Counted from the first letter of the stretch, positions 36,601 through 46,156 are shown. The stretch is 64,000 bases of DNA from Lachnoclostridium sp. UBA5725 (GCA_002419585.1 DIGJ01000024.1:89132-153131), one strand, 5' to 3'. The notes: a model not told the origin generated them from the letters alone. Numbers and translations are program-made.

Positions 36601-39139
36601 CACTATCAAAAGCTCCAGTGATTGGATCATAATTGTCAACATGCGCAATATAGTTATCATTCGCACTTTTTAATTTTAATACACTATAATCATATGTAAT
36701 AACACCTTTTACATCAACTGCACTTCCTTCTGTGATACCTGTAGGAAGACCAGTTACACTAAGCACTGGAACAGAACCTGTACTATCTGTTAATTTTGTT
36801 GTGTTAGCTGGTACATTTTTAAAGATCACATATTTGTTAATATCAGCTTCCGTAATTTCACTAGCTGTCTTTACGATTGGAGCAATTGCAAATTGTGCTC
36901 CCTGAGATTCAATCACTTTAGGCTCTGCCGATGGCTTCATCTCAGGCAGTCCATAAAAACTCACAAAAGTTCCTGTAACAGCTACTACATCACCTATGTT
37001 ATATGTATGGTCTTTATCGTAAATCATATATCCATAGATATCTCCATTGATAACATCCTCAAGGATCGCTGCTCCTGAATAGGTATAAACAACCTGGCCA
37101 ATTACCGTACCTGTTCCAGAAGTTTTTTCAGCTGCTACTTTTACATTAACTGCAGTCGCATATTCACCCGCAAAAATTGCGTCACTGATTGGGTCACAAA
37201 TTTCAACTGGTTTTGTTGTAACAACATTTTCTTTTGGAATCTCACCACTCCAAGTGATCTCCCATTTAGAATCATCTGGTGAAATACCTGTAATTGCTGC
37301 TCCTGATGCATATTCAGCAATTAATTCCTGAACAACGCCACCACCCAAATCATTTGTTTGTGACCAAATTGCGTCAGTTGTTTTGTAATTACCAAAGGGT
37401 CCTTCTGCATTATTTAGGTGATAGTTATTAATTGCTACATTGTAATACTGATTCAAATTGAATGCTTTTCCATCTTTGAATCCAGTAATTTCAACGCGGC
37501 TTCCTACTGGTTTCGATAAGTCATATTTGAAATCTAGTCCATAGAAAACAGGTGTTGTAAAATCTCCGCCCTTATAAACCATTGCCCCATTTTTAACTGT
37601 AGCGGTTAATTTCTTTTCTGCTACAAATTCTAGTGCATCCTTAATCTGTTTACCTGTTAAAGGAACAACATAAAGGCTATTATCGTATTTATAAAACTTA
37701 TAAATATCCTTCATGGAGAGCGTTCCCGCTTTTACTGTATAGTTATCGGAAACTACAACCGATGTACTTGACATATCAACATCTAATGTGTAGTCGTCAC
37801 CATATTTTTGCTTTAAAGCATTAATATCAATTGCCTGACCTGATGCATATTTTTGATTCAGGTACTTAGTTCCCATATCAATTTGTGCACGGTTTATTAA
37901 ATCAATGGTATCCGTTTGTTCTAAATAGAAGTTTGTCTTTGTATCCCATCCTGCATTCAAGGTGCCACATTCTTTACCAACGTAAGCAGTTGCAGCTGTG
38001 GCATAACTTTGAATGAGGCCCTCTAGTATTGTGTCTTTACTAAAAGTCGTTACATCAACATTTTTTCCATTTGCAGTCACAGCAACATCAAATGCATCGT
38101 CTCCTGTCACTGTAGCCGTAATTTCTGTTTTTGTCAGATTTGTTCCACCAGCATTTACTACTAATACATTTTTTCCATCCTTATTGGTATAGCTTGTATT
38201 AGAATAAGCATCTGAGTGATCATGTCCGGTAATCAGCATATCAATTCCTGATGTTTTTTTGATTACACGAAGCCCCTGATTTTCTGTATTTGTAGCAAAT
38301 TGTAATGCTTCTGATTCAGAATATGTACCAAGCCCTGAGTGGTAAGAAGCTATGATGAAATCACAGCCTTCTGCTTTCATCTTGTCAACATACATTTGAG
38401 CTTCTACAGCCATATCACAAGATGGATTCGTCAGATGTGAAAAACTGATATTCGGATAGTTATCCGACACATCCCAGCGTGTACAATCGGTATTTTCCAA
38501 CCCCAAAATACCGATTTTAAACTCTTGTCCACCTACTTGAATTGTTTTTGTTGTATATGGTGTAAATACATTTTGATCTGCAGTATGACCGTCTTTTGTT
38601 TCTTTATAAACAAGATTTGCTGCCAGTACAGGAACTGCTGCATCCGCCACATTGTCATTATCTACATCAATTGCATTATTTTCCAAGTAGCTATATATCT
38701 TTTTCATTGCATCCCAATTATAGTTAAACTCATGATTCCCTAATACAAATGCATCATAATCCAAGTATTTGAGGGCAATTGCCATAGGCGTTTCCCCTGT
38801 GAAGCTAGTATCTGTAGAAATAATGTTGTAGGAAGATACCGGTGTTCCTTGGAACGTATCACCATTATCGATCAAAACTACATTTTCCTTACCATAATGA
38901 GTGCGAATCCCCTGTACCGCTGTGGAAATGTTTAATAAGCTATTTTTAACAACCGTATCATTTAAAATATTTGTCCCCCAACACTTTCCATGTAGATCCG
39001 TTGTTGATAAAACAGCAAACTTTGTACTCTCCCCAACTGCTGCCCTTGAAACGATTGGCGTTACTTGAATGGAAGTAATTGTCATAGCTAATGCACAAGT
39101 TATGGCCATTATTCGTTTCGTTTTTTTGAATAAATTCAT
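33674..39139 (-). CDS. Secreted double phosphoesterase (CpdB-like + UshA-like) with OB folds and C-terminal repeats
   Basis: 1821 aa. A signal peptide (about 1-33) precedes module 1 (about 40-640), a calcineurin-like plus 5'-nucleotidase C-terminal pair. Its motifs (TTDLHG with D48/H50, NGDTFQG with D94, GNHEFNYNW with N135/H136, SYHSG, GHDH) resemble 2',3'-cyclic-nucleotide phosphodiesterase/3'-nucleotidases. Two OB-fold-like modules follow (about 650-840 and 846-1046; GQVVYTY.. and GQVVYVY.. starts). Module 2 (about 1065-1570; ETSDVHGF, DGGDIYQG, GNHEFDWG, VHAQAK, GGHTHASL) resembles UshA/YfkN 5'-nucleotidases. A Thr/Pro/Lys linker (about 1610-1630) leads to about eight Lys-rich 20-residue repeats ending YYCDKNGIVTKTK. 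This is like B. subtilis YfkN with OB domains inserted. It probably releases phosphate and nucleosides outside the cell. Confidence 0.92.
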   Translation of the reverse strand: MNLFKKTKRIMAITCALAMTITSIQVTPIVSRAAVGESTKFAVLSTTDLHGKCWGTNILNDTVVKNSLLNISTAVQGIRTHYGKENVVLIDNGDTFQGTPVSSYNIISTDTSFTGETPMAIALKYLDYDAFVLGNHEFNYNWDAMKKIYSYLENNAIDVDNDNVADAAVPVLAANLVYKETKDGHTADQNVFTPYTTKTIQVGGQEFKIGILGLENTDCTRWDVSDNYPNISFSHLTNPSCDMAVEAQMYVDKMKAEGCDFIIASYHSGLGTYSESEALQFATNTENQGLRVIKKTSGIDMLITGHDHSDAYSNTSYTNKDGKNVLVVNAGGTNLTKTEITATVTGDDAFDVAVTANGKNVDVTTFSKDTILEGLIQSYATAATAYVGKECGTLNAGWDTKTNFYLEQTDTIDLINRAQIDMGTKYLNQKYASGQAIDINALKQKYGDDYTLDVDMSSTSVVVSDNYTVKAGTLSMKDIYKFYKYDNSLYVVPLTGKQIKDALEFVAEKKLTATVKNGAMVYKGGDFTTPVFYGLDFKYDLSKPVGSRVEITGFKDGKAFNLNQYYNVAINNYHLNNAEGPFGNYKTTDAIWSQTNDLGGGVVQELIAEYASGAAITGISPDDSKWEITWSGEIPKENVVTTKPVEICDPISDAIFAGEYATAVNVKVAAEKTSGTGTVIGQVVYTYSGAAILEDVINGDIYGYMIYDKDHTYNIGDVVAVTGTFVSFYGLPEMKPSAEPKVIESQGAQFAIAPIVKTASEITEADINKYVIFKNVPANTTKLTDSTGSVPVLSVTGLPTGITEGSAVDVKGVITYDYSVLKLKSANDNYIAHVDNYDPITGAFDSGVSNINETLAAAVNADTTTMGQVVYVYGGYNNAASELNGKYSVNAILEDVIDGKVVAIQIYDTRDQSKLTEAQKLHVGDVVKVTGKRTNYGKTIILPQISLTATAGSITRVKTEVAFQPETINISQIKDYINHYVRINAVKLGTYNGAGNTTFTDATGTSSIYKGADIPASVTAALAADTTKSASVVGVASGYETTQFRIGSSFDYSVYSAPVVKPDDNASYKIPVFETSDVHGFILDTSSGVESTYQYRMAYISDAVNKMRDANEGDVLLLDGGDIYQGNPVSNLQEGKAMTAAYDAMKYDAVALGNHEFDWGVTTLLDSDGTMGSYNLANGTIKGDSTIPVLCGNIYYKDTNKRVDFTKDYVILDKKGVNEKGDTKSYKVAVFGYADDYSKDIMTARIAPYKIAVSELANIQAQAKKMEQDGTVDVSILLVHAQAKAVAESLASDCVFDLVVGGHTHASLNGVASNGIAYMQPQNQAKTYAYSEITIDSNKKVSVENSSNKAVYVSATKATLYDTAANATHLDKNIITISKAATAQVAPIMNEVLGTISANVTKTAIGKNEMSSVAGTWMAEYMNAATGAKVSFTNAGGLRTEFLLENGVASRNLTAGDVYTMAPFDNKLPTFEFTYEELVKLLNYAISAKGKKALDLRMGGATAYYTGDKITAVLIDDTLIYYNGQYQVDKDTKIKVCTNEYISTYIGSPFEGKTSIEAATNKEVAVDNVSYIAALKAESAKNKGKLHVTTQATLVNGECPTVPYYGPGAVTPTKPTTPTKPETPTKPEKRDVVVVDKAKTVKTEIVSGTVSVKENKDGLFYSADGKKVTNAIVKSEDDRFILDEAGSKYVSSVVATKDGKKYITSDTGAVITGAIVEVNGDRFYTTKSTGKIVTDKLLKLDGNKYFATKSGALATGKIVSVEGSKYYATKSTGKIITDKIFKLDGEKYIANKSGKLITSKWVTINGKQYYCDKNGIVTKTK
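33677..34210 (-). repeat. C-terminal surface-repeat array, copy 1
   Basis: Encodes about eight units of pattern xGxKYYxTKSGKxxTxKxxxx, a Trp-poor relative of choline/glucan-binding repeats, ending in KWVT..G..YYCDKNGIVTKTK. Related arrays occur at 40596-41110, 46440-46860 and 55270-55610 at the ends of other secreted enzymes. DNA similarity among the 3' ends makes them possible recombination sites. Confidence 0.8.
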
Positions 39140-39159
39140 AAAACACTTTCTCCTTTCAT

Positions 39160-39188
39160 TATATACCCTCTTTTACATAAATTTACAA
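39160..39188 (-). promoter_or_regulatory. Promoter of the double phosphoesterase gene
   Basis: TTGTAA (39188-39183), 17-base spacer, TATATA (39165-39160) on the minus strand. A TTTACA-N4-TTTACA direct repeat (39172-39187, plus strand) overlaps the -35 region and could be an operator. Confidence 0.5.
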
Positions 39189-39248
39189 ATTAAGTGTAGT
39201 ACAATCTTCTTTCGAATCAAAGGTCACAAGTCTCCTTTTATTGTAAAA

Positions 39249-39289
39249 AATCCACAATAAATTCCATATTCAGAAATTTATTGTGGATT
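39249..39289 (-). terminator. Terminator of the YibE/F gene
   Basis: AATCCACAATAAATT / AATTTATTGTGGATT stem (15 bp), with a T-run on the minus strand; about 20 bases after the stop codon. Confidence 0.85.
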
Positions 39290-39307
39290 CTTTTAACAAT
39301 ATTGTTT

Positions 39308-40510
39308 TTATTTACCCCTTCTTCTTTGTTTCTTTTTTACAGTTTTTATTGTTTTTTCCTCAAACTGGATTTCCTGTTTTGTTCCTTTCATTATAACAGA
39401 GCCGAAGAAAGCAACAAATGGTACCGTTAATATAATACCAAGGCTTCCAGATATTCCCTGAATAATCTCTCTTGCTACCAAATCCGTTGCCCATAATTGT
39501 GTAAGTGGAACATCATATGAATATATCATAATAATTAAATTAAGCGAAGAACCTACAAATGCTAGAATCAGCGTATTTGACATAGTCCCCATTGCATCAC
39601 GTCCAATATTCATTCCAGATTTGAATAAATCTTTGGCATGTAAAGCAGGATTTAATGTATGTAGTTCATTCATTGCAGATGAAATACTCATTGCAACATC
39701 CATAACAGCACCAAGTGCGGATATTAATATTCCCGCAGTAAATAGATTCGTTATAGTAAGCCCATAGTCTCTGCAAACTAGCAAAAGTTCCTCAGCCTCA
39801 TTTGTATGGAACCCTGTAACATGTGCCATCTTTCCAATAATATAAGCAAAAATTCCTGCTGCTATTACTCCTGTGGTAGTACCTAGAACTGCAGTTATCG
39901 TCTTTTTATTAACCCCATCAATCATAATAAAACACACCACATTAGTAACTACAATAACTCCAATCGTTGTGGGCAAAATAGGGGCTCCAAAATATAACGC
40001 AGGAATTAATACAAAAAAGATATTTAGCAAAGTATATATCAGGCTTAACAAGGACATAATCCCCTTCTTTCCGCCTATAACACAAAGCAATGCCATAAAG
40101 ATAGCAATTGCCCCAATTAAGAAAATCTCTCGATTATAACTGTATACAGAAACTTCTATCTCTCCATCACTTTGCTCATCTATACGTGCAACTATTTTTG
40201 TACCTTGTTGACAATCAATATTGAAAAGTGCACTCAAATAATTAGTAATTTGATAAGATTCACCTTTTCTTATTCCTTCCGTAATCTGAACAATTATTTC
40301 TTGTTTACCTCTTAAGGCGCCTTCATAGTCCTCATCAATCTGTGTATCATCCGATAGAAGTTCCAGAACTCTCGCTTTTGCATAAGTAGTGGCTCCTTCT
40401 TCTACATTTGGCTTTTGATTCATAATATTATTAACATACCAATAGCATCCTGCAAATAAAATTATGGATACTAAAATTGTTATCATTCTAATTTTAATCT
40501 GATTTTTCAT
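39308..40510 (-). CDS. YibE/F-family membrane protein
   Basis: 400 aa. One N-terminal helix and an extracytoplasmic beta-rich region (about 35-125; IIVQITEGIRKGESYQITNYLS) are followed by seven or so membrane helices. Conserved family segments are AVLGTTTGVIAAG, GAVMDVAMSISSAM and GRDAMGTMSNTLILAFVGSSL. Its function is unknown; it is usually described as a multipass transporter-like family. It stands alone between two exported giant enzymes, with its own terminator, so membership in that system is only positional. Confidence 0.88.
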   Translation of the reverse strand: MKNQIKIRMITILVSIILFAGCYWYVNNIMNQKPNVEEGATTYAKARVLELLSDDTQIDEDYEGALRGKQEIIVQITEGIRKGESYQITNYLSALFNIDCQQGTKIVARIDEQSDGEIEVSVYSYNREIFLIGAIAIFMALLCVIGGKKGIMSLLSLIYTLLNIFFVLIPALYFGAPILPTTIGVIVVTNVVCFIMIDGVNKKTITAVLGTTTGVIAAGIFAYIIGKMAHVTGFHTNEAEELLLVCRDYGLTITNLFTAGILISALGAVMDVAMSISSAMNELHTLNPALHAKDLFKSGMNIGRDAMGTMSNTLILAFVGSSLNLIIMIYSYDVPLTQLWATDLVAREIIQGISGSLGIILTVPFVAFFGSVIMKGTKQEIQFEEKTIKTVKKKQRRRGK

Positions 40511-40540
40511 TTTTTCTCCAATTTATATATATTTAAACAT

Positions 40541-40573
40541 AGATAAGCGAATCAATAAATGATTCGCTTATCT
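40541..40573 (-). terminator. Terminator of the first PHP gene
   Basis: AGATAAGCGAATCA / TGATTCGCTTATCT, a 14-bp perfect stem with a five-base loop, 20 bases after the stop codon; the T-run is weak. Confidence 0.75.
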
Positions 40574-40592
40574 GTTTCACATTATAAATTTA

Positions 40593-43500
40593 CTATTTTG
40601 TTTTTGTAATAATTCCATCTTTATTACAGTAGTATTTCTTGTCATCTACTGTAACCCATTTTGAAATAGCTAATTTACCTGTCTTTGTAGCAAAATATTT
40701 CTTACCTTCAATTTTAACAAGTTTGTTTGCAACAATTTTACCCGTATTCTTTGTAGTATAGTATAAATCGCCATCTACACTTACAATTTTGCCAATTGCG
40801 AATGCACCTGTTTTTGTAGCATAGTATTTTGTTTTTTCTATCTTAATTATTTTGTTTGTAACAACCTTACCCGTTGCTTTGGTGGTATAGTATTTATTCC
40901 CATTGGTTTCTACTATTTTTCCAGTAACAACTGAACCCTCATCATTAACGATATACTTGTTGCCATCTTTAGTAGACACCATAGAAGAAACATATTTTTC
41001 TCCTTTTTCATCAACAATGTACTTCTCCCCAGACTTTGTTTTAACCATTGCTTCTGTAATCTTCTTGCCATCTTCAGAATAAAACATACCATTTTTTTCT
41101 GTTGCTGTAACCGGTTTTGTAGAAATTTCAGTTTTTACTGCTTCAACTTTAGATGGAACCTCTGGTTTTGATGGTGTAGGCTTTACTGTTCCACCTGCTG
41201 GTCCAGAATAAACATATGCAGGTATAATTTCAGATCGATCACGAACTCTTAAAACAGTTTCATTTTTCGAGCCCCCTGTAGCAGGATGTGAATATACAAA
41301 TCCTGTTGATGTTATCTCTGCTCCAACTTTTACAATATTATTGATTACATCTTCTCCAGAGGCTTTTATATATCCATCAAGGAAAATAATGGCTTCAACT
41401 CCACTTGAATCTTTTACTTTAATTGTTTCAATCTTATTTGTAGACTCATTATTATTAACCTCTGTAACTGTACCTGTAACTGTTGCTAATAGACCACCAA
41501 ATTTATCATAATTAGCTGCCTGTGCAGTTGTAAGTACAGTTGGAGCATAGACTTTATTTCCTTCTAGAAGTTTAAAACTCTTAACCTGTAGTTCTTTGTC
41601 TCCTTGATATTCATCTACATATCCTTCAATACGAATTTTCTGTCCAATCTTAATTCCTTCTTGAGTAATTGGAAATACAATTGTACCAGCTGTATTATCT
41701 TGTACATAAAGAGCACCTTCGAAATTGTTACTACTTGACGTTACATACCCTTCTATCGCAAATGCTTCTCCTAATTTACCTTTACGCATTTCTGCAATAG
41801 ATGTTATAGCAATATCTTTTTTATTTTTCTTTAATATATTTACAATAATATTTTTATTTGCGTACTGTAAATCATTTGCATTATCCATTTCTACTTTTAC
41901 TTCGAAATTAGACATAAATACTGTACCAGCAACAAAAACATCTGCATTCTTTGGACCTACTGTTTCACAAACCAGATTAATGCTTTCTCCTGGAGCAACT
42001 TCTACACGAAGTTTTTCTTTCCCTGTTGATCTATCAATAGATTCTGTTGTTGCATGTCCTCGTACTAAAACCTCTGTTTTGCCAGAAGCTACTGCATCTG
42101 CATTTGGAAGAACTCCGCAAGAACGATATGCACTGTATACCTGTCCATCAACTACCCCGCTCATAACAGCTGCATCTTTATTTAAGTTTGTGAGATACAA
42201 ACGTTGTGGCTGACCACCATTAGTTGTATTGTCTTCCAACTGGTCGCTATTCACCTTTGTAGTCGCACCAATACCTTTTAATAATTTATTGATTTCGGTA
42301 GATCTTTGTAGCTTATCATTATCTTTATAATTTGTTATTCCACAGATAATTATAGAACCGCCTCTATCTACATAGTCTTTTACAGTAGCAATAAACTCAT
42401 CTTCAAAACGTTTTCCCGTATCAAGATCAGGAGCAGAAATAATCAACAAACTGCAATCCTTTAAAGTATCTGCTGTAATCTCTTTTTCGATTATAGTTTG
42501 CATACTCTCCTGTGCAGCAATTACCGCAAAATTACCCATGCTGTCTTTATAATTTCCATCAACATAAGCATTTGTGTGTCCAGCATCAACAACTATTTTG
42601 CTTGTCATTTTAGAATCTATTACTTCCAAAGCTAGCTTATCGGAGTATGCTCTTTCATTTCCAGCAAGCGTTGCTTTTACTTTTGCTACAACTTCAATCT
42701 TTCCAACACCAGAATATTTAAATTTGAAACTATAGCTTGCTTCTGACTCCGATTTCAATTCTTTGATATTTGCATTATTACTATCAGTTAAATCAATGCT
42801 GTTAATTTTTTGATCTCCAATATAATAATCAACAGAATTTATCAGCAAGGAGTCTTTTTCATTATTGAAGAAACCGGTTGTCACTTCAATTTCCTGATCT
42901 TTTAATGGTAGAATTGTGCTTGTACTCATTCCGCTAAGCCCAACAGCTTCAACCTCAGAAATCCACACTGGCGCAGTTACAGCAATATTACCATCAGCCT
43001 GAGTAATACGTAAATAGTAGTATGCATAGTCAGCATTTAATACAAATTCTATATCGCCGTTACCATTCGCAAGGGTTTTCGTACCTGCTACCACACCACC
43101 ATTACAAATAACTTCAACTTTTGTTTCTTCATTATCAGTAGGATCCGCTAAATTAGCTTTAATATTAACTTCGGTTGGTTTGTCTGCAATAATAGTTCCC
43201 ATATCACAACCATTCAATTTGTATTGAATCTTCAAGTCTTGATCTTCTGTTGCATAAACACGCATGTTTTGCATTGCATCATATACACTATCTCTAGTTA
43301 AAGTATCAGCTAGAATAACGGTTCTAGCCGTATTTGCATCTCCCCATTTACCCTTATGATTATCTTGATTATTGGTAGGCGCTACATGCCAACCTTTATC
43401 CAACGCACGCGTATAATATTCATAAGAAGGAAAATAACCTGAGCTTCCGATTGCACCTTCACCATTACCAACTTCAATCAAGTTTACTAATTTATCAATT

Positions 43501-45707
43501 TCTGGATCATAGTAGGCAAAGTTAAAGAAATCACCAAATGTAGTTCCCGGATGATTAAATTGGCTTATTGAATTAGGCACTTCTTTTAATGCTGTATAAT
43601 AGCTTTGAAGTCCTGTTCTACCAGTAGAATATGTACTCATTGTACGATCCAAAAATCCATTTGTGTTATATGTATTCATATGTCCTGGTTGTCCACTCCA
43701 GGTCATCTCAAAACCATATATAGCGACAAATTTGTCATTTGTATAATTATCTGCCACAGTGTGAGCGTTCATCCAATTTGCACTAGCTGTTCCATTTTTT
43801 AAACTTACTTTACTTTCATTTCCTTTTTCATCAAAATAGTGTGAATGATCTGTTACAGCTAAGAAATCAATATTCTTATTCTCTTGAGATGCATATTTAT
43901 ATGCATCATCCAAGCTTCCTGTACCATCAGAAATATCGGTATGCGAATGAATCTGTCCAAAATAATTATTATAATTTTCATTTAATCTTTCTATATAAGT
44001 TACGGACTTAACTGCGCTATCTGTATACCCTTCCTTGCTAGCTTTTACAGATACATTTATCGGAAATGTTTCCAACTTGTATAAATTACTTTTATCATAT
44101 AAAATCCAGTTTGCCCCATTATCTAATGAATACGAAATAACAGCACCTTCTGTTTCACAAGACAATTGTAAAGAAGTACCTTTTGTTACCGACATGCTAC
44201 TAGGGTTAATTTTAACCGTAGCAACTTGAGCCTGCGTATAGTTATATACCATTTTAAAACTTTCATTTGTTCCAGATTTAGCATATGTTACAACTTTAGC
44301 TGGCAATTCATCAAATACAGGCTTATTAGCAGGATCATAAGCTTGTACTTCTCTATCATTATATTGATAGTAGATAGTTGCAGTAGAACTCTTACTTGTT
44401 AAAGTAATTGATGTTCCGCTCGCAACTGCTCCAGATACAGGATCTGCTTTTGCTACAGATACAATACCAGGACCATCCATTGGGTTACCATTAAGTGAAA
44501 TTTCAAATAAATAATTTGTAGATGATGCAGACGGTGTAAATGTAGCACCACCTCCAGCAGTTTTCGTTGAAGCTGGTTGCAATCGGATTAATAATGTTTC
44601 CGCATTATTAGCACCTTCTGGTAATGTAACGCTAAATTCCTGATTGGATGTTGCCGTAAGTATTGGAAAGCTATAAGTCTTATCTAATGTTACCCATTCC
44701 TTATCATCCGCTTTATATAATACTTTAAATTCTCCTGGAGCAGCTTTTGTACTTCTCATTGTGTAATTTAAAGTAAGATTACCAACCCCTTTACTGGTTG
44801 TGCTAATTTCATAATATTTATCCATTGTCCAGTTGTTTAAACAGATTTTACTTTCATAAGCACCAGTACCATTTGTCAATTTTCCACCATCAGAGCAAAC
44901 AATTGAAGACCCTGTGGCACCCTTATCCGCATTTACAATCGTAATACCTGCAGGAGTTGCAGTACCCGTCCACGATGCTACCTCTACATTCACAGAAGTA
45001 TCTATTGTAGGTCCATAAGGAATATAATCACTTGAAGCATTGTTTTTCATTTGATAATCTGTCTTAAAAACGGTCAATACACCGTAAAAATCAACCACAT
45101 CTCCTTCTTTTGCAACTGTTGCATAGGATGCCAATTTAAATCCATTGATTGTACCTGTTGCATCTGTTAATGGAGTGTTTCCTGTAGATAAATAGGTTCC
45201 TAATGTAGCTGCTTTGATCACAACATACTCCGATATATAGTCATTTGGATTTTTCTTTAATTGATCAATGGTTACTTCCTGAGCTTTCATTGCTGTCTTC
45301 GTATCAAGAACCTCAACGCTACCAGCAACAACCGAATCCATTTCTATCAAATTATTGTAATTTTTGATAGTTCCCTTGACTCTTACTACATCACCAATGT
45401 TGTATGTGTTTTTATTGTCATATACTACAAATCCTACTACTTCTCCTCCAATTTCATCTTGTAAGATTATATTAGTACCATATTTGTATGTAACTTGTCC
45501 TATAATACTCTTTCCAGTGCCTAAATTACTTTCAATATAGGCTTCCTTTAGGTTCAAATCTCCCTCTTTAAAACAGCTCGCAAACGATGATCCTGTTGCG
45601 GCTGATACTGTAGTTGTCCCCAACTGTAAACTTGTAATCACCATAGCGATTACCATAATAATGGAAATCACACGTTGTTTACTTTTCTGTTTCATAATAG
45701 AACTCAT
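40593..45707 (-). CDS. Giant secreted PHP-domain hydrolase 1 with OB folds and C-terminal repeats
   Basis: 1704 aa. A signal peptide (about 1-36, TVSAA) is followed by an OB-fold-like domain (about 60-230, IIGQVTYKYG) and a beta-sandwich (about 240-405). Chitobiase/Ig-like modules (about 410-575) precede the PHP/CehA-type metallohydrolase (about 581-826) with GQIHSHTDISDG, VTDHSHYF, FNHPGTTFGD and NQDNHKG. Further beta domains lead to a glutamine-amidotransferase-like alpha/beta region (about 1040-1240), OB folds (about 1310-1490) and eight Lys-rich repeats ending YYCNKDGIITKTK. The PHP metal ligands look complete. The substrate is unknown; phosphodiester or phosphomonoester hydrolysis is the family expectation. 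AAGGAGG precedes the ATG. It is a paralogue of 46437-52268. Confidence 0.9.
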   Translation of the reverse strand: MSSIMKQKSKQRVISIIMVIAMVITSLQLGTTTVSAATGSSFASCFKEGDLNLKEAYIESNLGTGKSIIGQVTYKYGTNIILQDEIGGEVVGFVVYDNKNTYNIGDVVRVKGTIKNYNNLIEMDSVVAGSVEVLDTKTAMKAQEVTIDQLKKNPNDYISEYVVIKAATLGTYLSTGNTPLTDATGTINGFKLASYATVAKEGDVVDFYGVLTVFKTDYQMKNNASSDYIPYGPTIDTSVNVEVASWTGTATPAGITIVNADKGATGSSIVCSDGGKLTNGTGAYESKICLNNWTMDKYYEISTTSKGVGNLTLNYTMRSTKAAPGEFKVLYKADDKEWVTLDKTYSFPILTATSNQEFSVTLPEGANNAETLLIRLQPASTKTAGGGATFTPSASSTNYLFEISLNGNPMDGPGIVSVAKADPVSGAVASGTSITLTSKSSTATIYYQYNDREVQAYDPANKPVFDELPAKVVTYAKSGTNESFKMVYNYTQAQVATVKINPSSMSVTKGTSLQLSCETEGAVISYSLDNGANWILYDKSNLYKLETFPINVSVKASKEGYTDSAVKSVTYIERLNENYNNYFGQIHSHTDISDGTGSLDDAYKYASQENKNIDFLAVTDHSHYFDEKGNESKVSLKNGTASANWMNAHTVADNYTNDKFVAIYGFEMTWSGQPGHMNTYNTNGFLDRTMSTYSTGRTGLQSYYTALKEVPNSISQFNHPGTTFGDFFNFAYYDPEIDKLVNLIEVGNGEGAIGSSGYFPSYEYYTRALDKGWHVAPTNNQDNHKGKWGDANTARTVILADTLTRDSVYDAMQNMRVYATEDQDLKIQYKLNGCDMGTIIADKPTEVNIKANLADPTDNEETKVEVICNGGVVAGTKTLANGNGDIEFVLNADYAYYYLRITQADGNIAVTAPVWISEVEAVGLSGMSTSTILPLKDQEIEVTTGFFNNEKDSLLINSVDYYIGDQKINSIDLTDSNNANIKELKSESEASYSFKFKYSGVGKIEVVAKVKATLAGNERAYSDKLALEVIDSKMTSKIVVDAGHTNAYVDGNYKDSMGNFAVIAAQESMQTIIEKEITADTLKDCSLLIISAPDLDTGKRFEDEFIATVKDYVDRGGSIIICGITNYKDNDKLQRSTEINKLLKGIGATTKVNSDQLEDNTTNGGQPQRLYLTNLNKDAAVMSGVVDGQVYSAYRSCGVLPNADAVASGKTEVLVRGHATTESIDRSTGKEKLRVEVAPGESINLVCETVGPKNADVFVAGTVFMSNFEVKVEMDNANDLQYANKNIIVNILKKNKKDIAITSIAEMRKGKLGEAFAIEGYVTSSSNNFEGALYVQDNTAGTIVFPITQEGIKIGQKIRIEGYVDEYQGDKELQVKSFKLLEGNKVYAPTVLTTAQAANYDKFGGLLATVTGTVTEVNNNESTNKIETIKVKDSSGVEAIIFLDGYIKASGEDVINNIVKVGAEITSTGFVYSHPATGGSKNETVLRVRDRSEIIPAYVYSGPAGGTVKPTPSKPEVPSKVEAVKTEISTKPVTATEKNGMFYSEDGKKITEAMVKTKSGEKYIVDEKGEKYVSSMVSTKDGNKYIVNDEGSVVTGKIVETNGNKYYTTKATGKVVTNKIIKIEKTKYYATKTGAFAIGKIVSVDGDLYYTTKNTGKIVANKLVKIEGKKYFATKTGKLAISKWVTVDDKKYYCNKDGIITKTK
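40596..41110 (-). repeat. C-terminal surface-repeat array, copy 2
   Basis: About eight Lys-rich units (for example NGNKYYTTKATGKVVTNK) ending KWVTVDDKKYYCNKDGIITK, homologous to the arrays in the three neighbouring secreted enzymes. Confidence 0.8.
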
Positions 45708-45976
45708 ACTTTTTCCTCCTTATTCCTCTCTCTTAAATGTTTTTTCCCTTAATTATTCAAGCTCTCCTATAACTTGATACCCACTCATCCTCCTAAAACA
45801 TGGATAAATTTCCCTATACGAGTATTATAAATGCTATCACAGTGCATAATGATTTAATAGTGCCACATGTCCTTTTCATTGTAATTTTAAATCTTTTTTA
45901 CGTTTTTTGTCATAATATTTTGTATACATTATACAATTATTTTTTTTCGCCAAAAAAATTGTTTAGCACAAAATTT

Positions 45977-46156
45977 CTATTTTTCAACTTTTCCCCTAAT
46001 ATTCTTTTCCACTAATTTCCTTGCAATCATGATCTGGTGACCGCATCCCATGCATTCTAAACGAAAGTCCATACCTACACGAAGCACCTTCCATTCTTTG
46101 CTTCCACATGGATGTGCTTTTTTCATTTTGATAACTTCGCCAACTTCAATTTCCAT
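45977..46156 (-). CDS. DUF951-family small protein
   Basis: 59 aa. The sequence matches the DUF951 pattern: MEIEVGEVIKMKKAHPCGS, EWKVLRVGMDFRLECMGCGH, then a basic tail. The paired cysteines (HPCG and CMGCG) suggest zinc binding. A GAGAGGAG ribosome site precedes the ATG by six bases. In many Firmicutes this small protein is encoded near rpsF/ssb; here it stands alone between the two PHP genes. The role is unknown. Confidence 0.88.
   Translation of the reverse strand: MEIEVGEVIKMKKAHPCGSKEWKVLRVGMDFRLECMGCGHQIMIARKLVEKNIRGKVEK

Noticed and set aside
45708..45800. Leader peptide upstream of the first PHP gene (AGGAGGATGAGTGGG)
   Set aside because: The ATG touches the ribosome site and the alternative GTG frame gives only five codons.
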